A stretch of DNA of 42,260 nucleotides, taken from NCBI GenBank assembly GCA_001603905.1, contig LVAE01000027.1, positions 1 through 42,260 of the forward strand. The letters run 5' to 3'. The notes beneath the pieces were generated by a model. It was not told the origin of the DNA. It saw only the letters and a program-made list of their open reading frames with translations, and searched no databases. This DNA comes from Fibrobacterales bacterium Fibro_02. Lineage in GTDB: Bacteria > Fibrobacterota > Fibrobacteria > Fibrobacterales > Fibrobacteraceae. Below, piece after piece: positions 22,772 through 30,584 of the stretch. The stretch's first letter is position 1; each line of letters begins with the position of its first letter. A program made the position numbers and the translations under genes.

Positions 22772-24760
22772 CTATCGGTACATGTAGCTCACGCCGTTGG
22801 GGAACTTGACTTCGGTCATGCCGTTCGTCTGTACTTGTGCAACCGATGTCACTTCGCCACCGTAGATAATGGCGTTACCTTGGTATGTCGGCTTGAAAGC
22901 CGCTTTGTCGGAACCGTAGTAGCTGGTGTTGTTGTAGGTTACAGTCGCGCACTTCGGAAGATCTGTGGAGTAGTTTCCGAATGCGAGGAGCACGCCCCCG
23001 GTAATTTCGAAGCCTGCATCCGTATCGATCAGGCCTCCTGCCATGTTGGATGTGCATCCGCCGTTACCGCCTCCCATGCCGCCTTGACCGCCGGGGAATC
23101 CTCCGCCGAAGCCGCCGCCAAAGCCTCCACCGAAGCCGCCCATGCTCTCGTAGCTTTCGCCGGTGATTTCGAGAATCAGCACGCCCCCGGTCATCTTTCC
23201 GGAGCCGTTCGCGTCGAATACGTCAACCATGTTGCCCTTCGCGCTGATGTAGTGGTAGCCTCCGCTCACGACGATATGGCCGCCGCTTTCGCTAAATGCA
23301 GCATATTGACCGACATTATCCTTCGGGCCACCGGCGCCGTTCCAGCCGTCATTCGTTGCGAACGTAGAGGTGATGCCGCCCTCGGCGAAAATCTTGTAGG
23401 ACTCGATACCTTCATTAGCGGTGACCACGTTGATGGTGGAACCCTTCAGGTACAGTGCGGAATCCGCATGGATGCCGTCATCCTTTGCGTTGACCGTGAC
23501 GTCGCCACCGTTCATATAGATTTGCCAGTGAGTGTGCAGGGCGTCGTCGCTTTCGGATTTCACGTCAAGCTTGCCGCCATCGACATAGATGTATTTTTGG
23601 GCGACAAGTCCCTTGCCTGTAGATGTCACCTTGACCGTAGAGGTTTCGGTGGAATCGCTGATACGGATAAAGTTCGCGGCATCGATACCGTCATCGCCTG
23701 CGTTGATGGTGATGTTTCCGCCGGAGATTTCGACAATACCCTTGCCTTCGACAATATTCTTGCATTCGTTGTTGACTTCTTCGCATTCGTCACTTTCGAG
23801 GCCGTCGCCTTTCTTTGCGGTAATATTCAGTGTGCCGCCTGAAATATGGAGGCTGCCCTTGCCCTTGATGGCATTTTCTTCGGCTTCGACGGTGATATTG
23901 CCGTTCTTGATTTTAAGGTCGTTGCTGCACTGGATTCCGTTCTTGAATTTACCCTTGACGGTCAAGGAACCTGCACCCTTGATGTTCAAGTCGTCACGTG
24001 CGTAAATCGCAGCCTTTGCGGTGTCCTGCGCACCGTTGACCTTGGTGAATTCGTGTTTGCCGTTGCCGTCTTCAACGATGTTGGTTGTGCCCTTGACCAG
24101 GTGGATTACCGTCTTGTCCGCATTCTTTACGAGAATTGGTGCGTCGGAGCTTTTCAAGGTGGCGTTGTAGAGGTAGATGCCTGTGTTGCCTTCGTTTTCG
24201 GCACCTGGAGTGTTCACCACCACTTGGAAGTCTGTGGATTCGCCTGTTACATAATAGGCGCCTGGACAGGTGATTGTTGCAACTTTGTCTGCAACTTCGA
24301 CACAGCCGTTATTGTTTTCGACGGTAGCCGATGTGCCCGCAAGTTTCAAGAGAATCTGCGTGCCGTCCAGGGTTCTGGAATCTTCGTTGTCGTTTTCGTT
24401 ATCGCCGGATTCTTGGTTCGGATTGCCAGGATTGTCATTGCCCGAAACGATGCTGCTGGAGCTGAAAATTTCATTGCCGCCTAGTTCACCGCCGGGAAAT
24501 TCGTTACTTGCACTAGAAAGTCCAAAGTCGGGAGTCTGGATGCCTGGAATGTCGCTACCAGGAATTTCATTGCCGGGAATTTGCTCGTTGGGAATTTCGT
24601 TGCCGGGAATTTCTGCGCCGGGGATGTTGTTGCCGGCGGGATTATCTACAGAAATGGGGTCGTTGCTTTGGGGAACCGTGTTGGTACCATTGTCCTCTGA
24701 ACAGGCCATGAGGCCCAAGACGACGGATGTTGCAATTACAGGCAATTTCAGCATTTTCAT
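22772..24760 (-). CDS. Carbohydrate-binding domain lipoprotein (Cthe_2159-like, PF14262 type)
   Basis: A 662-aa lipoprotein (lipobox GLMAC, Cys20). It has a Pro/Gly/Asn-rich linker of 5-residue repeats of the type NEIPG (about 45-90) and then a right-handed beta-helix-like region (about 130-640) with many ISGGNITINAGDDGIDA / NGGDVTVNAKDDGIHAD type turns, the pattern of Cthe_2159, a cellulose- and polygalacturonate-binding family. A glycine-rich stretch (GGFGGGFGGGFGGG and similar) is inserted near 540. The start at 24760 has GGGAG 7 nt upstream. It ends 3 bp from the convergent MORN lipoprotein gene. It likely binds plant-wall polysaccharide at the cell surface. Confidence 0.85.
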   Translation of the reverse strand: MKMLKLPVIATSVVLGLMACSEDNGTNTVPQSNDPISVDNPAGNNIPGAEIPGNEIPNEQIPGNEIPGSDIPGIQTPDFGLSSASNEFPGGELGGNEIFSSSSIVSGNDNPGNPNQESGDNENDNEDSRTLDGTQILLKLAGTSATVENNNGCVEVADKVATITCPGAYYVTGESTDFQVVVNTPGAENEGNTGIYLYNATLKSSDAPILVKNADKTVIHLVKGTTNIVEDGNGKHEFTKVNGAQDTAKAAIYARDDLNIKGAGSLTVKGKFKNGIQCSNDLKIKNGNITVEAEENAIKGKGSLHISGGTLNITAKKGDGLESDECEEVNNECKNIVEGKGIVEISGGNITINAGDDGIDAANFIRISDSTETSTVKVTSTGKGLVAQKYIYVDGGKLDVKSESDDALHTHWQIYMNGGDVTVNAKDDGIHADSALYLKGSTINVVTANEGIESYKIFAEGGITSTFATNDGWNGAGGPKDNVGQYAAFSESGGHIVVSGGYHYISAKGNMVDVFDANGSGKMTGGVLILEITGESYESMGGFGGGFGGGFGGGFPGGQGGMGGGNGGCTSNMAGGLIDTDAGFEITGGVLLAFGNYSTDLPKCATVTYNNTSYYGSDKAAFKPTYQGNAIIYGGEVTSVAQVQTNGMTEVKFPNGVSYMYR

Positions 24761-24970
24761 ATAGTACTCCCTTTTTCTTGTAATATAGACCGAGTCTCCG
24801 GTCAAGGCAATATTTCAATAATACTTTCCGTTGCTGTAAAAAACAACGAAAGTAAACTTCTTTTTGTGTAAGAGGTGTGTAAATGAGTGGGGCGTCGCAC
24901 GATGCGGAATTTCTCTTTAAAAGAGAAAAAATTATATTTCAAAAAAAGTTTTTGGGAAAAGGAGACAAAT

Positions 24971-26080
24971 ATGAAAAATTTCATCGCGAAGCAATCTGTT
25001 GCCGCTTTTTGTATAATAACACTTCTTGCCGCGTGTGGGGACGATTCGTCTTCGACGGACGCTAATGGCGGAGAACCGCAAAAGGAAATTTCGTCTTCAA
25101 GTAGCGAGGAACATAGCGGCGCCGCAATCTCTAGTAGCAGCAAGGAAAAATCTTCTTCGTCTGCAAAGCAATCGCTCGAGGAACTGCTCGGTCCGTGCGA
25201 AGATAAGGGGATTTACGAAGGCTATCAAGGGCGCGATAAAGAAGGAAACGTCTATACCTGTTATAGAGGCGAATGGCAGGAAGGTCTCCTTGAAATAGAA
25301 GGCCCTGAATGGAATCAGAATAATCCTGACGAATCTAGCAGCAGCGTTGTGGAGTCCTCTTCCTCTTGCGAGGGGTGCTTTGATTGGAGTATTCCTAAAG
25401 AAGATTATTTGAATCCTGAAATCGAATACGAGTCTATCACTGACGAACGAGATGGTAAAGTCTACAAGACGGTAAAAATTGGCGAACAGGTTTGGATGGC
25501 TGAAAATCTCAACTATTCTGACAGTGTCAAAACTCCGAGCCTTTTGGGTAAAAGCTGGTGCTATGGTAATGACCCTAAAAAATGTGAAGTTGCTGGGCGC
25601 CTCTATACCTGGGCTGCAGCGATTGATTCCGTCGCATTATCCGCAGAAGGCTTGGATTGCGGATTGCACAAGGTTTGCGAACTTCCCGAAAAAGTTCAGG
25701 GAATTTGTCCGCAGGGGTGGCACGTGCCCTCGTTGGAAGAATGGATCACTATGCGTTCTGAAATTGGAGGGGAATCTTATGCTGGAACGTGTCTTAAGTC
25801 TCAACGGTGGGATGGCGATGAAGTGAATCCTAATTTTGATTGTTTCGGTTTTTCTGCTATACCTGCAGGGGAGTTCTGCAAAACGAGAATGTATGGTGAT
25901 ACAGAGCGAGACAATAGCGGGGAATTTAATGCCGCTGATGAAAGGGTCGCTTTCTTTTGGTTTGCTAGCGAGGAAACCAAGCTTTATGCCTATTTCTTAC
26001 ACCTGTTTGATAAAACATACACGCTCTTTAATTCTGGCTCTAAAGATAATGCCTACTCCATTCGCTGCATAAAGGATTAA
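24971..26080 (+). CDS. FISUMP-domain lipoprotein
   Basis: A 369-aa protein with lipobox LLAAC (Cys22) and several poly-Ser tracts (SSSSS, 35-67 and 120-130) as linkers. Its C-terminal 210 residues are the Fibrobacter major-paralogous domain (TIGR02145): YKTVKIGEQVWMAENLNY, CYGNDPKKCEVAGRLYTWAAA, CPQGWHVPSLEEW, FGFSAIPAGE and a terminal SIRCIKD. The start at 24971 has AAGGAGA 7-8 nt upstream. The function of FISUMP proteins is not established; they are surface lipoproteins in large numbers in this genus. It is followed after 2 bp by the PNPOx-family gene, which is therefore probably co-transcribed. Confidence 0.9.
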   Translation: MKNFIAKQSVAAFCIITLLAACGDDSSSTDANGGEPQKEISSSSSEEHSGAAISSSSKEKSSSSAKQSLEELLGPCEDKGIYEGYQGRDKEGNVYTCYRGEWQEGLLEIEGPEWNQNNPDESSSSVVESSSSCEGCFDWSIPKEDYLNPEIEYESITDERDGKVYKTVKIGEQVWMAENLNYSDSVKTPSLLGKSWCYGNDPKKCEVAGRLYTWAAAIDSVALSAEGLDCGLHKVCELPEKVQGICPQGWHVPSLEEWITMRSEIGGESYAGTCLKSQRWDGDEVNPNFDCFGFSAIPAGEFCKTRMYGDTERDNSGEFNAADERVAFFWFASEETKLYAYFLHLFDKTYTLFNSGSKDNAYSIRCIKD

Positions 26081-26082
26081 AA

Positions 26083-26622
26083 ATGAGGCGCAAGGACCGA
26101 GAAGTTTTAGGTGACGAAAATATCGCGAAGATTATTGAACAATGCACGACCTGCCATGTCGCGATGATGGACGATGCTGGCGTGCCCTATGTGATTCCGC
26201 TGTCGTTCGGGTATAGCCTGAAAAACGGTTTTCTTGAATTGTATTTTCACTGCGCTCACGTTGGCAAGAAACTCGACTGCATTCGCAAGAATCCGAATGT
26301 CGCATTCAGCATGTGCGTCGAGAACCGCATCGAGATTCACGAGGATGTTTATTGCAAGAGCGGACGCTTTTATGCGAGCGTTGTCGGGCAGGGCAAGGCC
26401 GAAATTGTCGAGGACGTTGCTGAAAAATGCCGCGGACTCTCGCTCCTGATGGAACGACAAGCCGCAGGTGCTCCGCACGCCTCAGGCTCGGCGCCGTCTA
26501 TGTATGCTGCCTCGCAGTCTGCCGCGCCGCACAAGTTCGAATTCACGCCCGCACAGGCCGCCGCCGTGACCGTCCTCAAGATTACGAGCGTAAATTTCAC
26601 CGGAAAAGCGAAATCGGAATAG
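26083..26622 (+). CDS. PNPOx-fold flavin protein (NimA/pyridoxamine 5'-phosphate oxidase family)
   Basis: A 179-aa cytoplasmic protein. MRRKDREVLGDENIAKIIEQCTTCHVAMMD followed by PYVIPLSFGY, LYFHCAHVGKKLDCIRKNPNVAFSM and the strand FYASVVGQGKAEIV match small FMN-binding proteins of the 5-nitroimidazole-resistance (Nim) type. The last third has an Ala/Ser/Pro-rich insert (about 126-150) before the final strand VTVLKITSVNFTGK, which is unusual. It starts 2 bp after the FISUMP gene. The actual reductase substrate is unknown. Confidence 0.85.
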   Translation: MRRKDREVLGDENIAKIIEQCTTCHVAMMDDAGVPYVIPLSFGYSLKNGFLELYFHCAHVGKKLDCIRKNPNVAFSMCVENRIEIHEDVYCKSGRFYASVVGQGKAEIVEDVAEKCRGLSLLMERQAAGAPHASGSAPSMYAASQSAAPHKFEFTPAQAAAVTVLKITSVNFTGKAKSE

Positions 26623-26640
26623 TCGTTCCGCGAAATTCTC

Positions 26641-26682
26641 GCGTTTTGCGTATCGCGCTTTGCGTATTGCCTTTTGCAAAAA
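26641..26682. repeat. Heptanucleotide repeat array 3 (GCGTTTT type)
   Basis: Six consecutive 7-bp units each starting GC (GCGTTTT, GCGTATC and variants, last one A-rich), beginning 18 bp after the PNPOx-family stop codon. Confidence 0.72.
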
Positions 26683-26704
26683 AGGGGCGTTCTTTGCCTA
26701 CGGT

Positions 26705-26964
26705 ACCTATAAATTGCTTCAATAATTGTTTTTTATAGGTCTCTTTACAAGATGTTTCAGAATCTTGACCTATAAATGGCCCCCAAAATAAGCTTTTATA
26801 GGTGCATTTTTAGTTTGTATGAATTAAAAATGGCTTTTGAATGTTTTTTTTGTACCTATAAATAACTTTGTAGTGTCTGCTTTATAGGTATTGGACTATA
26901 GAGTGTTTTAATTCTTTTGCGTTTTTGTACCTATAAATTCTCTTTTAAATGTCTTTTTATAGGT
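26705..26964. repeat. Array of four 36-bp elements, ACCTATAAA-N18-TTTATAGGT
   Basis: Elements at 26705-26740, 26768-26803, 26854-26889 and 26929-26964. Each is exactly 36 bp: a 9-bp left arm ACCTATAAA (followed by T in all four), 18 variable bp, and the exact inverted 9-bp right arm TTTATAGGT. The 18-bp interiors are unrelated to each other, and the gaps between elements are 27, 50 and 39 bp. Each could form a hairpin as RNA, or two protein half-sites as DNA. I do not recognise the element. Confidence 0.9.
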
Positions 26965-27137
26965 GCGTATCCCCTAAAACGGGTGTTTTTTTTTCAAAAA
27001 ACTTCGCGCATTTAAATTTTTTTTCTTTTCGTGTACCGAAAAGCGAAAAAATGTTTAGTTTTGCAAATAGACGGAAAAATTGAACCAACCAGAATGGCGG
27101 TTTGGGTTGGTGTGCAAGTGCAGGAGGGTATCCCTAT

Positions 27138-27788
27138 ATGGCAAAAGAACTTGAATTCGGATTACAGACTCGCGAAGAACTCGACGAAGCCGGCTTGATT
27201 ATGGCCAGGGCGTACGAAGATTATGACTACGTTACGCTCTATTTCCCTGATAGGGAAAAAAGCCGAAAGGGACTGCAGATTTTTATGCAATGCGTCCTAA
27301 AAACATGCTATGGAAAGGCTGATTTGTTGGCGGCGCATCGGGACGGCAAGCTGGTTGCCCGCGCAACCCTGGAGGCTCCCGGCTTCAAGAAGCCTTCCGC
27401 GTTCCAATACATTATACACGGCTTCTGGCGCGTGTACCTCAATACGAAATGGAGCGACATCAACGGATTCGTTGCTATGGACGAGAACGCCAGCATGCCC
27501 TGCCACGATTTTCAGAAATCAGGGTTGGACATTTGGTATCTCAGCATGCTCGAAGTGGATCCTTCTGCGCAGGGGCAGGGCGTCGGCACGCAGTTTCTGG
27601 CCTATATGGAAGAATACGTGCGAGAGCGTGGCGGCAAGCAGTTGACCCTATTTACGAATTCTCGGGAAAATCTCGCTTTTTACAGCAAACGCGGCTACGA
27701 GGTCTTTCACGAATGCGAAATTGAGCACGACGGCAAAAAAATCGGCAGCTGGAGCATGAAAAAAAATCTATCTTTACGGCCACTATGA
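27138..27788 (+). CDS. GNAT family N-acetyltransferase
   Basis: A 216-aa protein. The start is the ATG at 27138, preceded by AGGAGGG at good distance; an earlier in-frame ATG at 27102 has none. The acetyl-CoA-binding core is LSMLEVDPSAQGQGVGTQFLAYMEEYVRERG (motif A, QGQGVG) with LTLFTNSRENLAFYSKRGYEVFHE (motif B). The N-terminal half (MARAYEDYDYVTLYFPDREKS) is typical of a GNAT subgroup of uncharacterised substrate. Its TGA overlaps the pheS start (ATGA), so the two are translated together. Confidence 0.85.
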   Translation: MAKELEFGLQTREELDEAGLIMARAYEDYDYVTLYFPDREKSRKGLQIFMQCVLKTCYGKADLLAAHRDGKLVARATLEAPGFKKPSAFQYIIHGFWRVYLNTKWSDINGFVAMDENASMPCHDFQKSGLDIWYLSMLEVDPSAQGQGVGTQFLAYMEEYVRERGGKQLTLFTNSRENLAFYSKRGYEVFHECEIEHDGKKIGSWSMKKNLSLRPL

Positions 27789-28807
27789 GTGAAGCTATTA
27801 ACAATGTGAAGCAGGCGTTTGACGCAGAACTTGCGCAAACCGACCTTACGAACCAAGAAGCCGTTAACAACCTCCGCGTGAAGTACCTGGGCAAGAAGGG
27901 GGCCGTGACCGACCTCATGAAGCAGATGGGCACGCTCAGCGCCGAGGAACGTCCGGCTTACGGCAAGCTCGTGAACGAACTTAAGGTCGCCGTCTCCGAG
28001 GCAATCGACAAGGCTATCGAGACCGCGAACCAGGCTGCCCTCCAGAAGAAGCTGGAAAGCGGCTTTGTAGATACCACGCTCCCGGGTGCGGGCATCCCGG
28101 CGGGCTCGACGCACCCGCTCTACGACGTGCGCGAAGAGATTATCGACTTCTTTAGCCAGATGGGTTTCGAAGTGGACTTCGGTCGTGACATCGAAACGGA
28201 CTGGTACAATTTCGAGGCACTCAATACGCCTCCTGACCACCCGAGCCGCGACATGCAGGACACGTTCTACGTGGACGACAAGGTGATGCTCCGTACGCAT
28301 ACCTCCGGTACGCAGATCCACTACATGGAAACGCACAAGCCGCCGTTCCGCATGATTGCTCCGGGTCACGTGTTCCGCGTCGACAACGATGCGACCCACG
28401 CCCCGATGTTCCAGCAGTGCGAAGGCCTCGTGGTCGACGAGAACATCAGCTTTGCAGACCTCAAGGGTGTGCTGCAGGTATTCATGAACAAGCTGTTCGG
28501 CGAAGGCGTCAAGACGCGTTTCCGTCCGAGCTTCTTCCCCTTCACGGAGCCCAGCGCCGAAATGGACGTGAGCTGCGTGTTCTGCGGTGGCAAGGGATGC
28601 CGTCGTTGCAAGGGAACGGGCTGGATGGAAATCGGCGGTTGCGGTTCCGTGGACCCGAACGTGTTCAAGAACTGCGGCATCGATTCCGAGAAATACACGG
28701 GCTTTGCATTCGGCTTCGGCCTCGACCGTATCGCCATGCTCCGCCACGCGATTCCGGAAATCGGTTTACTGACGAGCAACGACCAGAGATTCCTGAGCCA
28801 GTTTTAG
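27785..28807 (+). CDS. pheS: Phenylalanine-tRNA ligase alpha subunit
   Basis: A 340-aa class II synthetase subunit. It has an N-terminal coiled coil (1-90), motif 2 (HVFRVDNDATHAPMFQQCEG, 195-214), a Cys cluster Cys264/267/272/275 ([12 protein letters not shown]) and motif 3 ([13 protein letters not shown]). The beta subunit gene is not in the window. It is coupled to the upstream acetyltransferase gene by an ATGA overlap and followed by a terminator. The last 98 codons are present a second time at 30162-30458 with identical protein sequence, showing recombination at this 3' end. Confidence 0.97.
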   Translation: MSEAINNVKQAFDAELAQTDLTNQEAVNNLRVKYLGKKGAVTDLMKQMGTLSAEERPAYGKLVNELKVAVSEAIDKAIETANQAALQKKLESGFVDTTLPGAGIPAGSTHPLYDVREEIIDFFSQMGFEVDFGRDIETDWYNFEALNTPPDHPSRDMQDTFYVDDKVMLRTHTSGTQIHYMETHKPPFRMIAPGHVFRVDNDATHAPMFQQCEGLVVDENISFADLKGVLQVFMNKLFGEGVKTRFRPSFFPFTEPSAEMDVSCVFCGGKGCRRCKGTGWMEIGGCGSVDPNVFKNCGIDSEKYTGFAFGFGLDRIAMLRHAIPEIGLLTSNDQRFLSQF

Positions 28808-28873
28808 TCTAGACGAAAGGACGCCGCTTCGCGGCTACAGACGAGAGACGATCAAAACCTTAGATTGCGAACG

Positions 28874-28897
28874 AGCGGACCTTGCGGCCCGCTTTTC
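28874..28897 (+). terminator. Intrinsic terminator after pheS
   Basis: Stem AGCGGACC / GGCCCGCT (one A-C mismatch) with loop TTGC, followed by TTTCTG. The corresponding terminator after the duplicated pheS tail has a perfect stem. Confidence 0.82.
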
Positions 28898-28907
28898 TGT
28901 ATATAGA

Positions 28908-28926
28908 TTATTCCAACTTGGAATAA
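28908..28926. promoter_or_regulatory. Perfect dyad TTATTCCAA-C-TTGGAATAA
   Basis: Two 9-bp half sites with a 1-bp centre, 18 bp upstream of the TTG promoter element of the FISUMP gene at 29010. The same dyad is at 30517-30533 before the MACPF gene. Candidate operator. Confidence 0.6.
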
Positions 28927-28944
28927 CATCAAAAAATTTTTCTC

Positions 28945-28974
28945 TTGACTTTGGTGTGAAAAACTATACATTTG
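28945..28974 (+). promoter_or_regulatory. Predicted promoter, TTG-N19-TACATTTG
   Basis: TTGACTTTGG is followed after 19 nt (counted from TTG) by TACATTTG, matching the TTG / TAnnTTTG pattern known from Bacteroidota. The FISUMP start codon is 35 nt downstream. Confidence 0.62.
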
Positions 28975-29009
28975 AAACAAAGTGTTTCGCCAAAAGAAGG
29001 AGAAAAATC

Positions 29010-30074
29010 ATGAGATTTGCACAAAACCATAAAATCACGATAATCGCACTTGCTTTGTGTGCGGTCGGTTTCATCGCCTGTTCGGATTCGGACAGTTCTA
29101 GTGACGCAAACGGTGAAGACAACGTGCTCTCTATCTGGGTTGGTGATGTGCTTGCCAATGGCGATACGCTGATTCTTGGCATGGGTGAAGGTCTTTACGA
29201 AATGAGTGTGGAGTCCAGCGGAGAATGGCGTTTTGAAAATGGGACGACTTTCATTGATTCGATTTATCCCGAATCAGGCTCGGGTGATGCGGTTGTAAAA
29301 ATCCATGTAAAAAAGAATGATTCCGATGAGCGACTTAAGGGAGAATTGCGGGTTGTATACCCTAAGGATACGGATCTGAATACATCAATGGATGTATGGC
29401 AGGTGTATAGTGGTGATTATGGAGATAATATGAATGCAGATGATTCTGTAGCAATGGCATTTATCGTTTGTGGCATTTTGGGGGGGGCTGGGATTGCTAT
29501 AGAAGATTGTGCGATAAATACGCTTAATGGTCTTATGGGGGCTGATGAGATGAAAAATCGATTGCTGGATCACCGCGATTGGAGAATGTATAAAACGACG
29601 GTAATTAAGTCACAGGTTTGGATGGCTGAAAATCTCAGGTATGATTCGGAAGGAGGTCATACTTATTGTTTCAATGATGATAAAGCAAATTGTCGAAAAT
29701 ACGGCCGACTCTATAACTATTATGCGGCAAAAAATGCTTGTCCAGACGGCTGGCATTTGCCGAGCAAAGCTGAATGGCTTACTTTAATAAATGAACTTGG
29801 GGGTGAAGCCGCTGCTGGCAAGGCGCTCAAATCTACCTCTGGATGGAAGAGCGAAGGTAACGGGAATGATGACTACAAATTCTCTGCGTTACCCGTAGGT
29901 TACTCGATTAAAAATACTTATTATAGCATGGACGAAGAAACTCAGTTTTGGGCATCGACAGGTTATGGAGGCAATTACTTTTACTTAGTTTCCCTAAATT
30001 TCGATAATGATTCGGCTGCAGTGCGTCCTAGGGCTGATCGCTATGGACTCAGTGTTCGTTGTCTAAAGGATTAG
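29010..30074 (+). CDS. FISUMP-domain lipoprotein with N-terminal BACON-like domain
   Basis: A 354-aa lipoprotein (lipobox GFIAC, Cys24), ATG at 29010 with AGAAGGAGA upstream. Residues about 40-145 (VLSIWVGDVLANGDTLILG, then WRFENGTTFIDSIYPESG and LRVVYPKDTDLNTSMDVWQ) look like a BACON/Ig-type beta-sandwich and align with the N-terminal domain of the MACPF lipoprotein at 30619. The rest is a FISUMP domain: VIKSQVWMAENLRYD, YCFNDDKANCRKYGRLYNYYAA, CPDGWHLPSKAEW, FSALPVGY and a terminal LSVRCLKD. It sits between pheS and the duplicated pheS tail, so it is the cargo of a recombination event. Confidence 0.88.
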   Translation: MRFAQNHKITIIALALCAVGFIACSDSDSSSDANGEDNVLSIWVGDVLANGDTLILGMGEGLYEMSVESSGEWRFENGTTFIDSIYPESGSGDAVVKIHVKKNDSDERLKGELRVVYPKDTDLNTSMDVWQVYSGDYGDNMNADDSVAMAFIVCGILGGAGIAIEDCAINTLNGLMGADEMKNRLLDHRDWRMYKTTVIKSQVWMAENLRYDSEGGHTYCFNDDKANCRKYGRLYNYYAAKNACPDGWHLPSKAEWLTLINELGGEAAAGKALKSTSGWKSEGNGNDDYKFSALPVGYSIKNTYYSMDEETQFWASTGYGGNYFYLVSLNFDNDSAAVRPRADRYGLSVRCLKD

Positions 30075-30094
30075 TTTTTCAGAACAACAAAAAT

Positions 30095-30121
30095 ATTCCC
30101 TCGTTTGAGGGAATTTTTTTA
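30095..30121 (+). terminator. Intrinsic terminator after the FISUMP gene
   Basis: Stem ATTCCCTC / GAGGGAAT with loop GTTT and a run of seven T. Confidence 0.92.
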
Positions 30122-30161
30122 TCATTAAGGTAATGATGTTAAGGCTTTTTTTTGGATTTTT

Positions 30162-30458
30162 AAGACGCGTTTCCGCCCGAGCTTCTTCCCGTTCACGGAG
30201 CCCAGCGCCGAAATGGACGTGAGCTGCGTGTTCTGCGGTGGCAAGGGTTGCCGTCGCTGCAAGGGAACCGGCTGGATGGAAATCGGCGGTTGCGGTTCCG
30301 TGGACCCGAACGTGTTCAAGAACTGCGGCATTGATTCCGAAAAGTACACGGGCTTTGCATTCGGCTTCGGTCTCGACCGTATCGCCATGCTGCGCCACGC
30401 TATCCCGGAAATCGGTTTGCTGACGAGCAACGACCAGAGGTTCCTGAGCCAGTTCTAA
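30162..30458 (+). pseudogene. Duplicated 3' end of pheS (last 98 codons plus stop)
   Basis: A 297-bp copy corresponding exactly to 28511-28807 (PheS residues 243-340 plus stop). I count 15 codons with synonymous differences and a TAA instead of TAG stop, but no amino-acid change. The homology begins abruptly at AAGACGCGTTTCCG, preceded by unrelated sequence. The fragment lacks the N-terminal domain and motif 2, so it cannot be an active synthetase; an internal ATG would give an 81-aa product but lacks a ribosome binding site. The pattern suggests both copies evolved in functional pheS genes before being joined. Confidence 0.93.
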
Positions 30459-30480
30459 TACAATCGAAAGATTTGAAAGA

Positions 30481-30505
30481 AGCGGACCTTTGTGGTCCGC
30501 TTTTC
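30481..30505 (+). terminator. Intrinsic terminator after the pheS tail copy
   Basis: Perfect 8-bp stem AGCGGACC / GGTCCGCT with loop TTTGT, then TTTCTG; homologous to the terminator at 28874. Confidence 0.85.
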
Positions 30506-30516
30506 TGTATTTAGAT

Positions 30517-30533
30517 TATTCCAAATTGGAATA
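30517..30533. promoter_or_regulatory. Perfect dyad TATTCCAA-A-TTGGAATA
   Basis: Second copy of the dyad at 28908, 19 bp upstream of the TTG promoter element and about 85 bp upstream of the MACPF start codon. Confidence 0.6.
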
Positions 30534-30552
30534 GCTTTGGAAAATTTTTCTC

Positions 30553-30584
30553 TTGACTTTGTAAAAAAAAAACTATAAGTTTTG
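30553..30584 (+). promoter_or_regulatory. Predicted promoter of the MACPF gene
   Basis: TTGACTTTG is followed after 20 nt (counted from TTG) by TAAGTTTTG; homologous to the promoter at 28945 with a longer A-tract. The start codon is 34 nt downstream with AGAAGGAGA in between. Confidence 0.6.

Larger units (their letters stand above)
26623..27137. other. 515-bp gene-free region with repeats
   Basis: No credible coding frame on either strand. In order it holds a heptamer array (26641-26682), four 36-bp inverted-end elements (26705-26964), a CTTTTCG / CGAAAAG hairpin (27025-27043), and the ribosome binding site of the acetyltransferase gene. Base composition is far more AT-rich than the neighbouring genes. 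Confidence 0.75.

Noticed and set aside
26705..26964. CRISPR array
   Set aside because: Element length is 36 bp, but the interiors of the elements differ while only the 9-bp ends are constant, the gaps vary from 27 to 50 bp, and no cas gene is present.
27707..28747. 346-codon minus-strand frame
   Set aside because: Antisense to pheS; the partial twin antisense to the pheS tail copy at 30063-30398 only reflects the duplication.
30213..30458. Expressed 81-aa protein from the pheS tail copy
   Set aside because: No ribosome binding site before the internal ATG and an abrupt start of homology; treated as a gene fragment.
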